A stretch of DNA of 41,636 nt from a bacterium. GTDB lineage: Bacteria > Verrucomicrobiota > Kiritimatiellia > CAIKKV01 > CAIYGI01. Shown here in pieces: positions 16,138 to 24,210 of the stretch (positions are counted from its first letter, which is position 1; every line of letters begins with the position of its first letter). The notes beneath the pieces were generated by a model that had not been told where the DNA came from, ran no database searches, and worked only from the letters and a program-made list of their open reading frames with translations. Made by a program: the position numbers and the translations under genes. The stretch spans positions 1-41,636 of the forward strand of contig JANYBP010000122.1 of NCBI GenBank assembly GCA_025360745.1, given 5' to 3'.

Positions 16138-16434
16138 ATGCGAATGTCCCTTGGTATAATCGCGTGCGTGTTTTGCTGTGTAGGTTGCATTATTATTGTG
16201 TCATGGATTCGTTTTACGATATGGCCTCCTTCTTATTCTGATTTGTTCGGTGAGCCGATTGACTGGAAAGGCGGGGTTACGTGTGTTTGCATCGGGTCAG
16301 TTTTGTTTTACCACGCAGTGCGTGTTTTTAAGAGGCAGCTTTTGTGGTATTTGCAATGTGTATGGTGCATTTGTTTTATTGGGTTGGTTTTTCAAATGAA
16401 ACTTAAAGCTCCTAGTGTAGTGTCCCTTAAATAG
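16138..16434 (+). CDS. Small low-GC membrane protein, unknown
   Basis: 98 aa with three probable transmembrane segments: MSLGIIACVFCCVGCIIIVS, TCVCIGSVLFYHAV and YLQCVWCICFIGLVF. It is Cys-rich (eight Cys, mostly in membrane segments) and clearly lower in GC than its neighbours, which suggests transfer or decay. The longer frame starting at 15949 runs through sequence that does not look coding, so the ATG at 16138 (or 16144) is preferred. The last residues and the stop codon lie inside the left terminal repeat of the 115-bp MITE-like element, so the original C-terminus has been replaced. No family is recognised. Confidence 0.4.
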   Translation: MRMSLGIIACVFCCVGCIIIVSWIRFTIWPPSYSDLFGEPIDWKGGVTCVCIGSVLFYHAVRVFKRQLLWYLQCVWCICFIGLVFQMKLKAPSVVSLK

Positions 16435-16529
16435 CTAGACATATGAAATCGGGGCTTTTGCTGGGATTTCCGCGAATAGGCATCGAACACTGGCTTGATA
16501 TATGTATAGTCATTTTCGGGACACTACAC
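16415..16529. mobile_element. 115-bp MITE-like element with TA target duplication
   Basis: The termini are inverted repeats: GTGTAGTGTCCC at 16415-16426 and GGGACACTACAC at 16518-16529, with about 13 of the next 18 inner positions also matching. TA dinucleotides flank both ends (16413-16414 and 16530-16531), as expected for Tc1/mariner-IS630-type insertion. It holds no ORF of its own. The gap 16435-16783 contains this element and then low-GC sequence passing into the transposase remnant. Confidence 0.75.
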
Positions 16530-16783
16530 TAGTGTTTATTGGATCCCGGGAATTATGTTGTTGCCTCATTTTGTTATTCGGGGCTACGAATGGTCTCGGA
16601 GCGGGCATTGAGTAACAGTTTAGCTGAAACCGAGAGTAGTCATGAGGTGTCGGGAAGCGAGTTCCGATAAAGGAGAGGTTGGGCGGTGGAAGGGCCGCGG
16701 AGGAGAAGGGCTTGCAGAAAGGCGAGGGGGTCTCGAGCCTGACGTTTGGCGGTGGTGAGGAGTAAAAGGTTGACGCTGAGCGT

Positions 16784-17134
16784 TTGGGCGCCGGCGACGG
16801 AACGGTTGCCGAAACAGATTTTGCGGAAGATAACTGGCAGGCGCAGGCTTTGCTCGGCGTGGCTGATGTGGTGGCGGCGGTGGAACGGCGGCGTGGCGAG
16901 AAACGGGATGCGTTCGCGAGCCGTCATGGCGATTGGGGACGGGAGTTGGTATTGTATCTGGCACGCCAGCGGAGCGGATTGACGTTGCGCGCGATAGGCG
17001 CGGCGCTGGGCATGAAGGAGTACAAGACGGTGGCAAAGGCCATTCAGCGCTTCGCCTCCGCCTTGTCCCGCGATGCAACAAAACGACGCTTTGTCAGGGA
17101 TTGTCTGAATGAAATATCGAATGTCGAGATGTAA
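16784..17134 (+). pseudogene. C-terminal remnant of a REP-associated tyrosine transposase (RAYT)
   Basis: The reading frame (TTG at 16784; in-frame stop at 16763) gives 116 aa ending with a DnaA-like helix-turn-helix: HGDWGRELVLYLARQRSG, LTLRAIGAALGM, YKTVAKAIQRFASALSRD and a final NVEM. I recognise this as the C-terminal region of Y1/HUH RAYT transposases. The catalytic HUH and Tyr domain is missing, with stops in all upstream frames before 16740, so it is a 5'-truncated relic. It lies 255 bp from the MITE-like element and in the same window as the GGAG hairpins. Family assignment is from memory of the motif. Confidence 0.65.
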
Positions 17135-17162
17135 CTCCGCTGGCCTTGGTGAACACTAAGAA

Positions 17163-18056
17163 ATGAGCGGTTCTCCTCTGGTGGCCGTCATCGTCCTCAA
17201 TTGGAACAACGGGCCGGACAGCCTGTCCTGCGTGGATTCCTGCCGTAAACTCGACTGGCCCAATTTGAGAATCATCGTCGTGGACAATGGCTCCAACGAT
17301 GGGTCCACGGAAATGCTCAAACAGCGCTGCCCGGATCTGGAGTTGATCGAGACCGGCGCCAATCTGGGATTTGCCGGCGGCAACAATGCCGGTATCCGGC
17401 ACGCCATGGCGCAGGGAGCGGAATATGTCTGGCTGCTGAATAACGATGCGGTGGCGGCGCCGGATGCGCTTTCAACGCTGGTTAAGGCCCTGTCTGACCG
17501 CGGCGATGCCGGAATCGCGGGCTCCATGATTTACTACCGGGACGATCCGCGACGGATCTGGTTTGCCGGCGGCATCTGGAAGAAAGGCCGGCTGCGGCTG
17601 CGCCAGCGCGGCGCCAATCGGCTGGACGACGGACAATTCGATGAGCAGCGCGAGCTGGGGTCCGTGTCCGGCTGCAGCATGCTGGTTCGCGCCAGCGTCA
17701 TTAACGAGATCGGACCGCTTGACGAAAGCTATTTCCTGTACTGGGAGGATACCGATTTCTGCGCCAGAGCCGCCCAACATGGCTACAAGACGCTTTTTGC
17801 GCCGGCCTCGCATGTCTGGCATAAAGTCTCGGCGACGGTTGCCACGCATTCGGAAATGCAATACTACTACAATACCCGGAATGGTTTGTTTTTTTGCGGG
17901 CGTTATGACTGGATTGCGCTGCCCTGCTTCCTTGCATTTGTCGCCGCGGATGTCATTGTGGGCGCATTGCGCGGCAACCGCGCCATGCTGCGTGGTTTTC
18001 TGAAAGGGATGGCGGGCTTCATTCGCGGTGAGCGTGGTCGGGGGGCTCGTTATTAA
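17163..18056 (+). CDS. Family 2 glycosyltransferase (rhamnosyltransferase-like)
   Basis: 297 aa. A GT-A fold is evident from VAVIVLNWNN, IIVVDNGSNDGS, NLGFAGGNNAGI and the LNNDAV metal-binding acidic motif. Further on, GCSMLVRASVINEIGPLDE and YWEDTDFCARA are typical of the inverting GT2 rhamnosyl/galactofuranosyl group acting on lipopolysaccharide or exopolysaccharide. The start ATG has no strong Shine-Dalgarno. It is 22 nt upstream of a GT9 gene, so the pair probably decorates the lipopolysaccharide core. The pair follows a region of mobile-element relics, in line with an accessory surface-glycan locus. Confidence 0.88.
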   Translation: MSGSPLVAVIVLNWNNGPDSLSCVDSCRKLDWPNLRIIVVDNGSNDGSTEMLKQRCPDLELIETGANLGFAGGNNAGIRHAMAQGAEYVWLLNNDAVAAPDALSTLVKALSDRGDAGIAGSMIYYRDDPRRIWFAGGIWKKGRLRLRQRGANRLDDGQFDEQRELGSVSGCSMLVRASVINEIGPLDESYFLYWEDTDFCARAAQHGYKTLFAPASHVWHKVSATVATHSEMQYYYNTRNGLFFCGRYDWIALPCFLAFVAADVIVGALRGNRAMLRGFLKGMAGFIRGERGRGARY

Positions 18057-18078
18057 CGGTACTTGGGCGTACAGGATT

Positions 18079-19257
18079 ATGCCTGTGAAATTATTTAAAT
18101 CCTACGACAGTCCCACGACGCTGTCCCGGGCCGCAATGGCTTGCGGCGATGTCGTGTCGCGTCTATTCGTGCCGCGCCGGTCGGTTCCGCGGCTGCCGCT
18201 TACGCCGGAAAACACCCGCAGTCTGCTGCTGTTGCGGCTGGACGGGATAGGCGACAATGTCTGTAGCTGGCCGGCGCTTAAACTGCTCCGGGAGCGGCTG
18301 CCCGAAACCCGGATATCTCTTGCGGTGGGCGGCTGGGCGGCGCCACTCTACCGTGAATGTCCCTGGGTGGATGAAGTCATCGAATGGGATTCTGGTTTGT
18401 TCGGTCTGTTTCGCGGCCACGGGCCTGGCCGTCTCCTTTCCGACTTTAAAATCGCCAGGAAACTGCGGCAAAGAAAATTCTCCGCCGGCATCGATCTGCG
18501 GGGAGATTGGATGTCGATTCTACTCCTGCGCATGGTGGCTCCACCAATCAGGGCGGCAACCGTCACCCGTGGCGGCGCGAGGCTGCTCACCGACCCCTTG
18601 CGCATTGCGGACGGTCACGAAGCCAGACGCACCTACGATACCGTCCGCGCCGCGCTGGGGGGCGACTGCGTGGAGATGCCCGGCATCAAAGACTGGCTGC
18701 GACCGGATGCGCGCCTGCGGGCACGGGAAAGGTTAATTCAGGCCGGCTGGCAGGAAGCGCGCCCATCTGTGGCGTTATGCCCCCTGGCGCTGTGGCCTTG
18801 GAAGCAGTGGCCGGCTGAGCGCTTTAATAAACTGGCGGCGCTGCTTAAAAGCAGACTGGGTCTTCAGGTGGTCTGGTTCCTTGAAAATGTCGGCCAGGCG
18901 GGGCGGTTCAATCCGGCTGATCCGGTCTTCTGCGGAGCTCTGGATGAAGTGGCCGCCGCGCTTGGTCTTTGCCGGTTGGCCGTCTCCAACGACAGCGGCC
19001 TGATGCATCTGGCCATCGCCGCCGGTTGCCGGACCGTGCAACTGTTCGGTCCCGGCGATGCGGCCCATTTTGGCCATAGCGGAGCGGGTCTGGCAGTGTT
19101 CCATGATGCTTCCTGCCGTCATTATCCCTGCACCCGCAGCGGAAAATGCGCCAATCTTGAACAGGGATGGTGCATGGAAAAGATCGAAGTGGAGGCGGTT
19201 TTCGACGCCTGCGCTCAACTGAACACCGAACCCCGAAACCTGAAACCTGAAACTTGA
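18079..19257 (+). CDS. Family 9 glycosyltransferase (heptosyltransferase-like)
   Basis: 392 aa. A GT-B enzyme of the ADP-heptose:LPS heptosyltransferase family: LLLLRLDGIGDNVCSWPAL in the N-domain, and LCPLALWPWKQWP, SNDSGLMHLAIAAG and VQLFGPGD in the C-domain. The ATG at 18079 with AGG 5 nt upstream is preferred over a GTG at 18028 inside the previous gene. The last 11 residues (NTEPRNLKPET) are encoded by the period-7 repeat that follows, so the natural stop appears to have been lost and replaced. Confidence 0.88.
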   Translation: MPVKLFKSYDSPTTLSRAAMACGDVVSRLFVPRRSVPRLPLTPENTRSLLLLRLDGIGDNVCSWPALKLLRERLPETRISLAVGGWAAPLYRECPWVDEVIEWDSGLFGLFRGHGPGRLLSDFKIARKLRQRKFSAGIDLRGDWMSILLLRMVAPPIRAATVTRGGARLLTDPLRIADGHEARRTYDTVRAALGGDCVEMPGIKDWLRPDARLRARERLIQAGWQEARPSVALCPLALWPWKQWPAERFNKLAALLKSRLGLQVVWFLENVGQAGRFNPADPVFCGALDEVAAALGLCRLAVSNDSGLMHLAIAAGCRTVQLFGPGDAAHFGHSGAGLAVFHDASCRHYPCTRSGKCANLEQGWCMEKIEVEAVFDACAQLNTEPRNLKPET

Positions 19258-19260
19258 ACC

Positions 19261-19373
19261 ATGATCTGAGACGCTTAGTCCCACACTTAGTCGGGTTACG
19301 CTTAGTCGCTTACACTTTATCGACTAAGCGGTTCGACTAAGCGTAACCGACTAAGCGTGCCGACTAAGTGTAC
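19261..19373 (+). repeat. CTTAGTC/GACTAAG hairpin repeat, copy 1
   Basis: Begins ATGATCTGAGACGCTTAGTC. Three CTTAGTC units are followed by four GACTAAG units, so CTTAGTCGGGTTACGCTTAG can pair with GACTAAGCGTAACCGACTAA to form a long hairpin. Confidence 0.85.
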
Positions 19374-19439
19374 AATTATCGTCTCACGCTCCATTCCATC
19401 CGGCAAACGCCCTGAACACCGAACCCCGAAACTTGAACC

Positions 19440-19540
19440 ATGATCTGAGACACTTAGTCCCACACTTAGTCGGGTTACGCTTAGTCGCTTACACTTTATC
19501 GACTAAGCGGTTCGACTAAGCGTAACCGACTAAGTGTACA
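19440..19540 (+). repeat. CTTAGTC/GACTAAG hairpin repeat, copy 2
   Basis: Direct repeat of copy 1, nearly identical but one GACTAAG unit shorter at its 3' end. Confidence 0.85.
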
Positions 19541-19582
19541 TCCCCCCTGAACCCTGAACACCGAACCCCGAAAACGGACCCC

Positions 19583-20593
19583 ATGAACGAAAATAGCCTG
19601 TTCCCAAAAAAGAAAGTGCGCGCCCTGGTGTTGCTCTCCGGAGGATTGGATAGCACGCTGGCCATCTGCGTTTTGCGGGAGCAGGGGGTGGAGGTGACGG
19701 CGCTGTGTTTTGTCTCGCCTTTTTTCGACGATCGCAAGGCGCGCCAGGCGACGGAGAGGCTGGGGATTGCCTTGCTGTCCGAGAATTTCTCCGAGGCCAT
19801 TCTGGGTTTGCTGCGCGCGCCCAAGCATGGCTTCGGGGCGGGTATGAATCCCTGCATCGACTGCCATACCGCCATGCTGCGCAGGGCGGGCGAGATCATG
19901 CGGCGCGACGGTTACGATTTCATCGCGACGGGCGAAGTGCTCGATCAGCGGCCGATGTCGCAGCGGCGCAAATCTCTGGATGTCGTGGCCGTCGAATCGG
20001 GCTGGGCGGATCGGATCGTGCGTCCGCTCAGCGCCTTGCTGCTGCCCGAGTCGGCGCCGGAGCGCGAAGGGTTGGTGGACCGGTCACGGTTGCGCGCGCT
20101 TTCGGGCCGCAATCGTAAACCGCAGTTCGCCCTGGCCGTACACTATGGGATTACAGACTATCCGACGCCGGCCGGGGGCTGCCGGCTGACGGAACCCAAC
20201 TACGTGGCGCGCCTGCGTGAACTGGTGGCGCACGAGGGACTCGATGACCGGCGCGGGATTGACCGGCTGCGCCTGGGGCGGCATTTCCGACTGGTGTCGG
20301 GCGCCCGCATCATGATCGGACGCAATGAGGCCGACAATGCGGCGATCGAAGCGGATGCGCAACCCGGCGAGCGGCTGCTCCGCGCGGACACGGGCCCGGG
20401 CCCGACCGGTCTCGTGCCGGCGGGAGCATCGGCCGAAGATCTCGCGACGGCGGCGGCTTTTGTGGTCCGTTACGGCGATCTGCGCAGTGAAGCGCCGGGC
20501 TGCGTCTGCATAATGACGATGGGCGGTGGCCAGGAACTCATGACCGTGGCGCCGATCGCCGAGAAGTTGGTCGAGAGATACAGGATTAAATGA
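19583..20593 (+). CDS. PP-loop ATPase, tRNA-thiolation-like (ThiI/MnmA-related)
   Basis: 336 aa. The PP-loop LLSGGLDSTLAI near residue 17 marks an ATP-pyrophosphatase of the kind that adenylates a tRNA base before sulfur transfer. GMNPCIDCHTAML holds a CxxC, and PTPAGGCRLTEPNY holds another conserved Cys. GEVLDQRPMSQRR is also characteristic of this group, which databases often label thiouridylase or ThiI-like. A C-terminal region (LGRHFRLVSGARIMIGRNEADN) resembles the small NFACT-R-like domain of that group. The exact modified position is unknown. No strong Shine-Dalgarno; the ATG lies right after the repeat spacer. Confidence 0.75.
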   Translation: MNENSLFPKKKVRALVLLSGGLDSTLAICVLREQGVEVTALCFVSPFFDDRKARQATERLGIALLSENFSEAILGLLRAPKHGFGAGMNPCIDCHTAMLRRAGEIMRRDGYDFIATGEVLDQRPMSQRRKSLDVVAVESGWADRIVRPLSALLLPESAPEREGLVDRSRLRALSGRNRKPQFALAVHYGITDYPTPAGGCRLTEPNYVARLRELVAHEGLDDRRGIDRLRLGRHFRLVSGARIMIGRNEADNAAIEADAQPGERLLRADTGPGPTGLVPAGASAEDLATAAAFVVRYGDLRSEAPGCVCIMTMGGGQELMTVAPIAEKLVERYRIK

Positions 20594-20671
20594 AAGATAG
20601 AGTGAACGGTAAACGGTGAACGAACGCCCAACGTTCAAAGCGGGGAAGGGCGGGAGTTAAACGTTGAGCGT

Positions 20672-20722
20672 TGAACCCTGAACCCTGAACCCTGAACCCT
20701 GAACCCTGAACACCGAACACTG
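20672..20722. repeat. Tandem TGAACCC heptamer array
   Basis: Five perfect TGAACCC units followed by TGAACAC and CGAACAC, between the convergent PP-loop and pseudopilin genes. It is the cleanest example of the period-7 tracts in this window. Confidence 0.95.
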
Positions 20723-20730
20723 CCCCCACT

Positions 20731-21459
20731 TCAACGTCGTCTGGGGGGATTTCGGTTGGCGGCGGGGGCGGGGGCGCTGTAGGACTGACCGGCCGGGATG
20801 GCCACCGTGCTGTCCACCGTCTGGGTTGTTTCCTGGCGGGTCAGCCATGACAGGCGCAGGCGCACGGCGGGGGGCGATGGGTCGCCGGGGCGCAGCATGA
20901 CGGCGTTGGTCCAACCGCGGCCGTTGGTGGATATCTGGATATCGAAGGCGGCTAGCGGCTCGAAAAGCGGGGTGGCCGGATCGCTGTCAGCGGGGGCCGC
21001 GCCGTATTCGCGCGTGGTGCGCCAGAGCGCCGGGGCGCCCTCGTTTCCGGGCCGCACTTCATAAAGCACATGCATCAGCGCAAGGCGTTCCTGTGTGTCG
21101 TCGCGCGGGTCGAGGGAGACCACGGGCAGCAGGATGCGCGAGGCGGTCGAGGTGAGACCCTCGTTCTCGGGGCGGTCGAGCGTCAAGGCCGCGCCGGAAC
21201 CGTGCGGCGGGACGGCCACGGCCTGTAAATCCTCGGAGAGAGTGCGCAAAGCCGCATAGGCGGTCTGATCGCGCTCGCCATCCTCGCGCTGTCTGGCAAA
21301 GGCGCGCGTGGCGGTTGTCCAGAGCGCAAGTGCGGCGGTGGCGATCAGGACGCCGATGGCCAGGGCGACCAGCAATTCGATCATGGTCCAGGCGGCGCGC
21401 CGTTCGGGGAGTTCCAAAACCGGCGGCGTGCGACCGTCAGCCACGCGCCGCGCGCCCAT
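20731..21459 (-). CDS. Pseudopilin (GspJ/PulJ-like)
   Basis: 242 aa. An N-terminal prepilin-type motif RRAAWTMIELLVALAIGVLI has Glu at +5 but Ala rather than Gly before the cleavage site, a tolerated substitution. The C-terminal beta domain, about 200 aa, matches the size of the minor pseudopilin GspJ and ends in a Pro/Arg-rich tail. It starts 1 nt after the stop of the FHA gene, so the two are translationally coupled. No other secretion genes are near, so its machine must be encoded elsewhere. Confidence 0.75.
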   Translation of the reverse strand: MGARRVADGRTPPVLELPERRAAWTMIELLVALAIGVLIATAALALWTTATRAFARQREDGERDQTAYAALRTLSEDLQAVAVPPHGSGAALTLDRPENEGLTSTASRILLPVVSLDPRDDTQERLALMHVLYEVRPGNEGAPALWRTTREYGAAPADSDPATPLFEPLAAFDIQISTNGRGWTNAVMLRPGDPSPPAVRLRLSWLTRQETTQTVDSTVAIPAGQSYSAPAPAANRNPPRRR

Positions 21460-21460
21460 T

Positions 21461-21961
21461 TTATATCCCGCTGAAAAGCCGCAGGAGGAAATAGACGCCG
21501 CTCACGAGCACGGCGGCGGCGGCGCAACCGAAGGCCACGGCCCATTGCCAGCGGGTGTCGGTGCGGGGCAGGAAGGCGCTGGGCGAAGCCAGCGCTTCGA
21601 GGGGTTGATTCGAGACCCCGGCGGTCTCCTCCGATTCCTCCGCGACAAATTCCTCCTCCGGTTCGACCTCGATATCCTGGCCATCTATCATCAATTCGAT
21701 GTTGCCGACCTGAACGATGTCCTTTGGTTTCAGCCGGCCCTGTTCCATCATCTGCCCGTTCAGCCGGGTGCCATTGGTCGAATTCAAATCGAACAGCGTG
21801 TAGCGTTGTTCCTGGCGCCGGATGACGCAGTGATTTCCGGAAACCGAACTGTCTTCCACCCGGATCGTGTTGCCGGGATTGCGGCCGAGCGTGGTTTCGT
21901 CCCCGCTGAGTTCCACCTTCCGGCCTTTCATGAGGCCCGACATTCCGATGATGACAGCCAT
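21461..21961 (-). CDS. FHA-domain protein with C-terminal membrane anchor
   Basis: 166 aa. The forkhead-associated domain (about 20-95) shows LGRNPGNTIRVEDSSVSGNH and LNSTNGTRLNG, the residues that bind phosphothreonine peptides. An acidic linker (VEPEEEFVAEESEE) leads to one transmembrane helix at about 137-160, so the FHA domain should face the cytoplasm as a tail-anchored protein. Coupling to a pseudopilin gene suggests phospho-dependent control of a secretion or pilus machine; that link is inferred from position only. Confidence 0.85.
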   Translation of the reverse strand: MAVIIGMSGLMKGRKVELSGDETTLGRNPGNTIRVEDSSVSGNHCVIRRQEQRYTLFDLNSTNGTRLNGQMMEQGRLKPKDIVQVGNIELMIDGQDIEVEPEEEFVAEESEETAGVSNQPLEALASPSAFLPRTDTRWQWAVAFGCAAAAVLVSGVYFLLRLFSGI

Positions 21962-22021
21962 TCGCTTGACTCCTTTTCCGCACGCCTATGGCGGTAAAGT
22001 ATTACAGCCCGCGCACCAGTG

Positions 22022-22858
22022 TCAACTGGCGTTCGCTTTGACGATGCGATCCCAATCGTAAACTCCGGCGATGGCCTGACCCGCCGGCGCCGTCAGAAAC
22101 TCCGCCTCCGGCCACTCGCCGTCCAGCAGCATGCGGATCAGCCGCAGGTTGCCCGGCAGCACCAGCGCCGTTTTTCCGGCCGCCTGCGCCTTTTCGAGAA
22201 AACGCTCCAGCGCGCCGGCGCCGCGGGTCTCGGGGATTTCTATGAAGATCGCGCTGGTATCGTCGCCGGCCGCATGCGCCGGATTCAACGTCTCCATGAG
22301 ATAGCGCGCGTTTTCTTCGCCGTATTGCGCGACATAGGCGGCGTATTCGTCGCCGGGCTGGACCCGCGTGCCGCCGGCCTCGTCCGTGCGCAAAAAGTAG
22401 TCGCCGCGCTCCATGTAGCCGCTCGAACTGAAACCGCGGCTGGGGTTGTCCGCGAAATGTTTCCGGAAAATTTCCCGCGATCCGAGCAACAGCGTGGCGC
22501 AATCGTGAGCGCGCGGCAGGATCAGCGGCGTACGCGCGGAGCGCAGGCCAACGGTGGCGTTGCCGCAGAGTCCGAAGGCCAGCAGAATCGCGTCGTAGGC
22601 CTTGTCCTCGTTTTCGGCGGCCGTGATGCGCTCCTGAAGCCGCTCGCGCAGACGGTTGGGCTGGGCATGCTCGCCCAGTTCGACGAACTCGATGTCCAGC
22701 AGATTTGGCGTGCGCGCCGCGCACCAGCACAACTCGCGCCAGAAGAGGTTGCAGGCAATCACCCGCAGCCGTTGGGGAGGCATTGTGGTTGGTTCCGCGA
22801 TGGGGCGCCGGCTGGAAGCCGACGCCACGGGGGGCTGCGTTGAAGCGGAATCGGTCAT
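22022..22858 (-). CDS. DUF1638 domain protein
   Basis: 278 aa. Recognised by AFGLCGNATVGL and LPRAHDCATLLLGS, both diagnostic blocks of DUF1638, a family of unknown function, and by the Cys-containing start VIACNLFWRELCWC. The conserved Cys, His and Asp residues suggest metal or cofactor binding. The first 27 residues (Ser/Pro/Ala-rich) are not conserved, so the ATG at the MPPQRLRVIA segment is an alternative start. It lies 12 nt downstream of apgM. Confidence 0.78.
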   Translation of the reverse strand: MTDSASTQPPVASASSRRPIAEPTTMPPQRLRVIACNLFWRELCWCAARTPNLLDIEFVELGEHAQPNRLRERLQERITAAENEDKAYDAILLAFGLCGNATVGLRSARTPLILPRAHDCATLLLGSREIFRKHFADNPSRGFSSSGYMERGDYFLRTDEAGGTRVQPGDEYAAYVAQYGEENARYLMETLNPAHAAGDDTSAIFIEIPETRGAGALERFLEKAQAAGKTALVLPGNLRLIRMLLDGEWPEAEFLTAPAGQAIAGVYDWDRIVKANAS

Positions 22859-22870
22859 GGTGTTTGCCGG

Positions 22871-24082
22871 TTATCCGAACAAGAGGCGCATCAGTCCGTC
22901 GCCACGCAGCGCGCCCAGCGCGCCCTGTAGACAGGCGCGCTCGCCGAAACTGGCGACGCCGTCGGGTTGGACGCCAGCCTGCCGCACCGCGACCGGCACG
23001 GGTGTGCGGGTGTGGCGGCCCAGGCGTAGCGGCACCGGGTGGTCGGGGAGCACGGCGGCGTTAACTTCCGGGCCCGCCGCGTCCAGCACCGGCACGATGA
23101 TCCGCCGGTCGAAGTCCTCGATGGCCTGGAGTTTGAGCGCCAGGTTCTGCGCATGCGAAACTTCGTCTATCGCCTCGACGTGCAGGTAGACGAAATCGTG
23201 GCTGCGCAGCGCCGCCAGGGCGGCGGCGGCCTTGCCCTCATAATTGGTGTCGATATAGCCGGTGGCGCCGGGGACCGGGATCACGTCCAGGCCCAGCAGG
23301 CGGCCCATGCCGGCGATCACGTCCACCGCCGTGATCACGGCGCCGCGCACGCCGTACTTCGATTCGATCGAGCGCAGCGCGCCGGCGCGGCCGCCGCTCC
23401 AGGGCCAGACGCCGTTGGCGGGCGGCAGGCCCGCCGCGACGCGGCGGCGGTTGACCGGGTGCGACTCCAGGACGGCGGGCGCGGCGGCGATGATCCCGCG
23501 CAGCAGCGCTTCGGTGCGTTGGGCTCCGGGTTCGGTGGCGCGCGGCAGGTGATCGCTGACCCGCTCGCCATGGTTGTCGTCGGGCTTGTCCGCCCTGACC
23601 GCGGCGGTCAGGCCTTCCCCCGACAGAACCAGCAGGTTGCGGTAGCTGACACCGGTGTAAAAACGCGCTTCAGGCGTGCCCAGAGTATCGTTGAGCGCGG
23701 CGATCAACTCGTCCGCCTCGCCGGGGGCGATATGGCCGCCGGAAAAATCGCGCAGGATGCCGTCGCTGACGGTCACCAGATTAAGGCGAAAGGCGATGTC
23801 GTTGGGTCCCAGCGGCACACCACGGCCGGCCGCTTCCATCGGTCCGCGGCCGCAATACTCGCTGGGCAGATCGCAGCCGAGCACGGTCATATTGGCCACC
23901 TCGCTGCTGGTGGGGAAGCCATCGGGCAGCGTCAAGAGCGTGCCCGAACGGCCCTCGCGGGCGATGCGGTCCATGCCGGGAGTATGCGCGGCTTCGAGCG
24001 GAGTGCGGTTTCCGAGCGCCTCGATCGGCTCGTCCGCCATGCCGTCGCCCAGAAAAATGACCGTTTTGCGCCCGATTTTCAT
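22871..24082 (-). CDS. apgM: 2,3-bisphosphoglycerate-independent phosphoglycerate mutase, archaeal-type
   Basis: 403 aa, the usual length for ApgM. The alkaline-phosphatase fold begins with VIFLGDGMADEP (Asp13 metal ligand). Ser60 in FPTSSEVANM is the nucleophile that is phosphorylated, and HVEAIDEVSHAQN, LPDHPVPL and GRHTRTPVPV provide the second metal site. It interconverts 3- and 2-phosphoglycerate in glycolysis and gluconeogenesis. The start is the ATG at 24082; a TTG two codons upstream is less likely. It heads the minus-strand cluster with DUF1638. Confidence 0.92.
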   Translation of the reverse strand: MKIGRKTVIFLGDGMADEPIEALGNRTPLEAAHTPGMDRIAREGRSGTLLTLPDGFPTSSEVANMTVLGCDLPSEYCGRGPMEAAGRGVPLGPNDIAFRLNLVTVSDGILRDFSGGHIAPGEADELIAALNDTLGTPEARFYTGVSYRNLLVLSGEGLTAAVRADKPDDNHGERVSDHLPRATEPGAQRTEALLRGIIAAAPAVLESHPVNRRRVAAGLPPANGVWPWSGGRAGALRSIESKYGVRGAVITAVDVIAGMGRLLGLDVIPVPGATGYIDTNYEGKAAAALAALRSHDFVYLHVEAIDEVSHAQNLALKLQAIEDFDRRIIVPVLDAAGPEVNAAVLPDHPVPLRLGRHTRTPVPVAVRQAGVQPDGVASFGERACLQGALGALRGDGLMRLLFG

Positions 24083-24210
24083 GCGCAAATCATGTCATAC
24101 ACCGGGCGCGGGTGTCAACGGATGCGACCGTAATGACTTGACGGCCGTCTCCGCGACAGGTTCAATGGTCCTGTGCTTCCCGATTAGCGACGTTTTTGCC
24201 GGAGTCGAAC

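Larger units (their letters stand above)
19228..19582. repeat. Repeat-filled spacer: heptamers and CTTAGTC hairpins
   Basis: The 325-bp gap 19258-19582 has no gene. It alternates period-7 tracts (GAACACCGAACCCCGAA at about 19229, 19413 and 19556) with two direct copies of a CTTAGTC/GACTAAG hairpin repeat, which are listed separately. Confidence 0.85.

Noticed and set aside
15949-16434. 161-aa version of the small membrane protein
   Set aside because: The first 63 codons have no membrane or domain character and start right after the amidohydrolase stop; the internal ATG at 16138 is more likely.
19261-19540. CRISPR array
   Set aside because: The repeats are internally palindromic, lack regular unique spacers, and no cas gene is present.
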